Shown here in pieces: positions 61,653 through 64,000 of a DNA stretch of 64,000 nucleotides. Where the stretch lies: contig OZ241919.1 of the NCBI GenBank assembly GCA_965203835.1, positions 3,596,001 to 3,660,000 on the forward strand, written 5' to 3'. Positions within the stretch are counted from its first letter, which is position 1, and each line of letters starts with the position of its first letter. This stretch comes from CBDCFV01 sp965203835. Its GTDB lineage: Bacteria > Chloroflexota > Dehalococcoidia > Lucifugimonadales > UBA3495. The notes beneath the pieces are model-generated. The model was not told the DNA's origin and did no database searches. It saw only the letters and a program-made list of their open reading frames with translations. The translations under genes were made by a program, and so were the position numbers.

Positions 61653-62056
61653 AGGTTAGGATGGGGGTGATAGCCGCTGAACAGCCATAAATATCGCTTC
61701 CCGCACCGCGTCCGTCTCTTCCAACACCTGATTGTTCCAGAACCTGATCATCCTGAAACCTTCAGTCTCCAACCATGCAGTGCGCTCAGCGTCATAATTC
61801 GCTCGTTCCATGTGCTGCCCGCCATCCACTTCTATGACAAGTCTATTTTCATAGCATACGAAATCAACGATGTACGGTCCTATCGGCGCTTGTCTGCGAA
61901 ATCTGTAACCTGATACTTGGCGTTTGCGCAGGATGTTCCACAATGCTTGTTCGGCGTCTGTGGGATTATTCCTCAACTGCCGCGCTTTGGAGGTATTGTT
62001 TGCTGGCTGCACCCGTTCACCCCCATCCTAACCTTCCCCCGTCAAGGGGGAAGGGA
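61631..62056 (-). mobile_element. DUF559 unit bounded by 40-bp perfect inverted repeats
   Basis: Bases 61631-61670 and 62017-62056 are exact reverse complements over 40 positions. The enclosed 346 bases hold nothing but most of the DUF559 gene. The repeats do work for the gene: the right one supplies the ribosome site (GGATGGGGGTGA) four bases from the GTG, and the left one supplies the TAA stop. Each repeat also contains its own hairpin (CCTTCCCCC and GGGGGAAGG). This has the look of a minimal mobile or homing unit. Confidence 0.8.
61656..62012 (-). CDS. DUF559 endonuclease-like protein
   Basis: 118 residues from GTG. ARQLRNNPTDAEQALWNILR, FRRQAPIGPYIVDFVCYENR and LVIEVDGGQHMERANYDAER are diagnostic of DUF559, a Vsr/PD-(D/E)xK-type nuclease fold; the catalytic acidic residues would be the Asp in YIVDFVC and Glu-x-Asp in VIEVDGGQH. 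Family members are small and often linked to repeats or modification genes. The gene lies exactly within the inverted repeats described above, and its last residues (RLSPPS) are encoded by the left repeat. A nickase or homing role is inferred. Confidence 0.9.
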   Translation of the reverse strand: MQPANNTSKARQLRNNPTDAEQALWNILRKRQVSGYRFRRQAPIGPYIVDFVCYENRLVIEVDGGQHMERANYDAERTAWLETEGFRMIRFWNNQVLEETDAVREAIFMAVQRLSPPS

Positions 62057-62195
62057 CTAACTGTCTCAAAGCCGTTGATGGGAGTTTCACCCTCATCCCC
62101 GTATCAAGTACGGGGCAGGCTCTAACCCTTCCCCCGTCGAGGGGGAAGGGACTCCTGCCTACCCTTGTGAGGCCATCAAGGGGGAAGGGGCTTTT
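62017..62195. repeat. Cluster of CCTTCCCCCGTCAAGGGGGAAGG-type hairpins
   Basis: After the right inverted repeat of the DUF559 unit, further copies occur: AACCCTTCCCCCGTCGAGGG at about 62126 and a decayed CATCAAGGGGGAAGGGGC near 62175. Together with 61570-61652 they flank the DUF559 gene on both sides. The stretch 62013-62266 has no gene. Confidence 0.8.
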
Positions 62196-62266
62196 GAATG
62201 GCATCAGGACAGGATTATCACCGGGCGGCGGTGTAAAATGCCGCCGCCCGGCTTGGTCGGGTCCGG

Positions 62267-64000
62267 CTAGTTCCCCGGGTCCCCCCAGGTGACCCGGATC
62301 TCCTCGGAATTCACGAACTTCATGGGCGTTGCCGGGTCGTCGTCGTCGTCCCACTCTACGGACACCCGGTACACCTTGCTCACCGGGCTGGACTGCGAAA
62401 CGGACCAGGTGGGAGCGTCGTGGCCGAAGTCGACAGGATGCCACTTAATGCCATCGTGTAGCGTCTGGATTCGCTCTGCCCACACGTAGTCGACCGCTTG
62501 GTCCACAAGTTCCGGCGTCGGCTCATACCTGGCGATGAAGTTCACCGTTTCGCCAACCGCCGGGTATGCTTGGTCAACCTGGAGGTCCAACCCCGGGGCT
62601 TGGTCCTCCAGGGCGATCATGACGATCATGGTGTCGTCTATCTCCACCTCGCCTTCGTCCTGAGGGTTGCCCTCGTGGTCCAATTTGTCGGTGACGGTGA
62701 GCTTGAGTTCGTAGGAGGGGGGCTTGGGCTCCTTCGTCTCGAAGTCCAGGCTGGCCCCGTCCGCTACCAAGATCTGGACGGCGTGGGGGTCGGTGGTCTT
62801 TTCCGTCTTGAAGTTATCACTCCCGTCGCCGGCCAGACCGTAGTAAAGGTCATCGGCATCAGCGTTATAGACCGGTACCGGGCCGCCGACGCTGACGCCG
62901 GCCGGGGTGTTCTCGGCAACGCTGAGGCTGACGCCGAATATGGGCGGCTCCGTCTCGTCGAGCTTGTCGCCCACCTGGATGGTGTACTTCTTCACCCCGC
63001 TGGTCTCGTCCTCGTTTTCGCTGATGGGCTCCCAGTTCGCGTCGTAATCGGGATGGTCCGGTAGGTGAGGATTCACTTTGCGGACGAAGCCCTCGAGGTG
63101 TACCGACACCACGTAGGTACCGGGCTTGGTGAAGACCCACTGCAGGGCCCGGTACTCGCCGGGGTCCAACAGCATGTCGTCGTCGTCAATGTCGGGCTTG
63201 GTGCTGTCCCAGACGAGTTCCGCCTCTGCGTTGCCGGCCTTGGGGGCCTCGTAGGTGAAGAAGTGGGGATCGTCGGCAGGGCCGGTCGGGTAGCTCTTTA
63301 CCTCGAACTTGTAGCGCATGGGATTCCCCTCGGTGCCCTTGAGCCAGTAGTTGCCGTCCAGCAGGAGGGTGGAGAACCCCAGGCTCAGGTCCGAGGTCTC
63401 GTCATTCTCCTTTTCCGGAGTGTTCGGGTCGTCCACCGTGTCCGGGTCGTCCAGCCGCAGCCACCAGACCTGGGTCCCGGAGGGCAACGGGTCACTTGGC
63501 CCAAGGTGAAATGCCTTGCGGACGTCGGGGTACTCTTCCAGCGACAACTGGCCGCTGGTGGCCTCGGCGTTGGTGGCGACCACGTCTACCTTGTGCTTGT
63601 TCAGCACGTGCATTATGGCTTCTTCGATGTCGATGTTGGACACGTGGCGGGTGGTTGTTGTTACGGTTCTACCGCGCACCCTTTTAGTCGTCTGGGTCAC
63701 CTTGGGCGGGCAGAGGTTGGTGTGGAGGACGCCGGTGTTGACGGTGCCGTCGGTCGTGTTGATGGGTTCCGTTGTGCGCCAGTAGGCGTCGAAGAGGGCG
63801 AAGTGGCCTTCGGTCACCTCGTGGGGCTCGGGTTGGGAGGCCTCAGCGGCGCCGGTGCCGCAGGGCTGGGGGTCGGGGTAGGTGTTGCCAGCGTTCTGGG
63901 CCTGGGCCGGGCCGGTGGCGAAGGTCACCGCCAGCAGGGTGATGACCAGTGCGGCCAACGCTATGGCGGCCGCGTAGAACCTGAATTGTCTTGGTGCGTT
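62267..64000 (-). CDS. Secreted cadherin-like surface protein, N-terminus outside the window
   Basis: The frame is open to the window edge; a TTG at 63958 is a possible start, but the residues before it (RQFRFYAAAIALAALVITLL) continue the signal peptide, so the true start is probably beyond 64000. The signal peptide ends TGPAQAQN. The middle has PGEYRALQWVFTKPGTYVVS, the 'WxFTKPGTY' pattern of TIGR03769-type surface proteins, and the C-terminal half a cadherin-like domain (FGVSLSVAENTPAGVSVGGP) and an Ig-like part. There is no anchor at the C-terminus. It resembles in style the 1808-residue protein next to it and may share a role at the cell surface. Confidence 0.85.
   Translation of the reverse strand, partial: NAPRQFRFYAAAIALAALVITLLAVTFATGPAQAQNAGNTYPDPQPCGTGAAEASQPEPHEVTEGHFALFDAYWRTTEPINTTDGTVNTGVLHTNLCPPKVTQTTKRVRGRTVTTTTRHVSNIDIEEAIMHVLNKHKVDVVATNAEATSGQLSLEEYPDVRKAFHLGPSDPLPSGTQVWWLRLDDPDTVDDPNTPEKENDETSDLSLGFSTLLLDGNYWLKGTEGNPMRYKFEVKSYPTGPADDPHFFTYEAPKAGNAEAELVWDSTKPDIDDDDMLLDPGEYRALQWVFTKPGTYVVSVHLEGFVRKVNPHLPDHPDYDANWEPISENEDETSGVKKYTIQVGDKLDETEPPIFGVSLSVAENTPAGVSVGGPVPVYNADADDLYYGLAGDGSDNFKTEKTTDPHAVQILVADGASLDFETKEPKPPSYELKLTVTDKLDHEGNPQDEGEVEIDDTMIVMIALEDQAPGLDLQVDQAYPAVGETVNFIARYEPTPELVDQAVDYVWAERIQTLHDGIKWHPVDFGHDAPTWSVSQSSPVSKVYRVSVEWDDDDDPATPMKFVNSEEIRVTWGDPGN

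Overview
The window is about 60% GC, gene-dense and bacterial. It looks chromosomal and most likely comes from a Chloroflexota genome of the marine/sponge SAR202 or Dehalococcoidia type. That placement is an inference from the mix of genes: a complex I operon without a NADH-dehydrogenase module, Liv-type ABC transporters with proline/alanine-rich lipoproteins, an anaerobic-type cobalamin cluster headed by hemA, a PIG-L deacetylase, and very long secreted fibronectin-III and cadherin-like proteins. No rRNA, tRNA, phage or plasmid genes were seen.

Layout. Positions 1-4.2 kb: a partial GT39-type membrane glycosyltransferase, a strong hairpin terminator, gap, and two small proteins, all on the minus strand. 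4.2-17.5 kb: a minus-strand operon reading nuoA-B-C, two HicB-like genes, nuoD-H-I-J-K-L-M-N, a SLOG-family gene and eno, behind a good sigma-70-like promoter near 17.49 kb. 17.5-20.5 kb: an unusual three-part CinA-like/nucleotidyltransferase/unknown-domain protein, a flavin-reductase-like protein and a vapBC toxin-antitoxin pair. 20.7-27.1 kb: a plus-strand branched-chain-amino-acid-type ABC transporter (binding protein, two permeases, two ATPases) plus a PIG-L deacetylase. 27.1-32.7 kb: a drug-type ABC exporter, an AI-2E family membrane protein, a DUF1801 protein, a lipoprotein and a YtxH protein. 32.9-41.6 kb: hemA-cbiC-cbiX-cbiD-cbiT-cbiL-cbiF-cbiG-cbiH, tightly packed on the minus strand, carrying glutamyl-tRNA reduction and much of corrin-ring construction. 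41.7-49 kb: an MFS exporter, a SWIM zinc-finger protein, alaS, ruvX, a nitrilase-family hydrolase, and a 1-kb gene-poor stretch. 49-56 kb: a GH15 glucoamylase-like enzyme, a small two-gene insertion, a YIP1 protein, a methyltransferase, a histidine-rich metal-binding peptide facing a CDF metal exporter, and a cluster of MITE-like elements. 56.1-64 kb: an 1808-residue fibronectin-III protein, a DUF559 gene boxed in by 40-bp inverted repeats, and a second surface-type protein that runs off the window.

The most notable feature is a family of short palindromic repeats (core ATTCCCGCGAAGGCGGGAAT and variants), with about 18 copies across the window. Many lie between genes, but at least seven lie inside essential or metabolic reading frames (eno, alaS, hemA, cbiG twice, cbiD, cbiX). 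There they are translated in frame as extra surface-loop or terminal segments, much like the Rickettsia palindromic elements. Several copies carry a one-sided tail of tandem half-units, usually 18, 21 or 24 bp long, so the tails keep the reading frame. Three other small mobile structures are visible: a MITE family with 18-bp terminal inverted repeats and one clear 9-bp target duplication, an 0.9-kb two-gene cassette flanked by a 44-bp direct repeat of the GH15 gene end, and the DUF559 unit.
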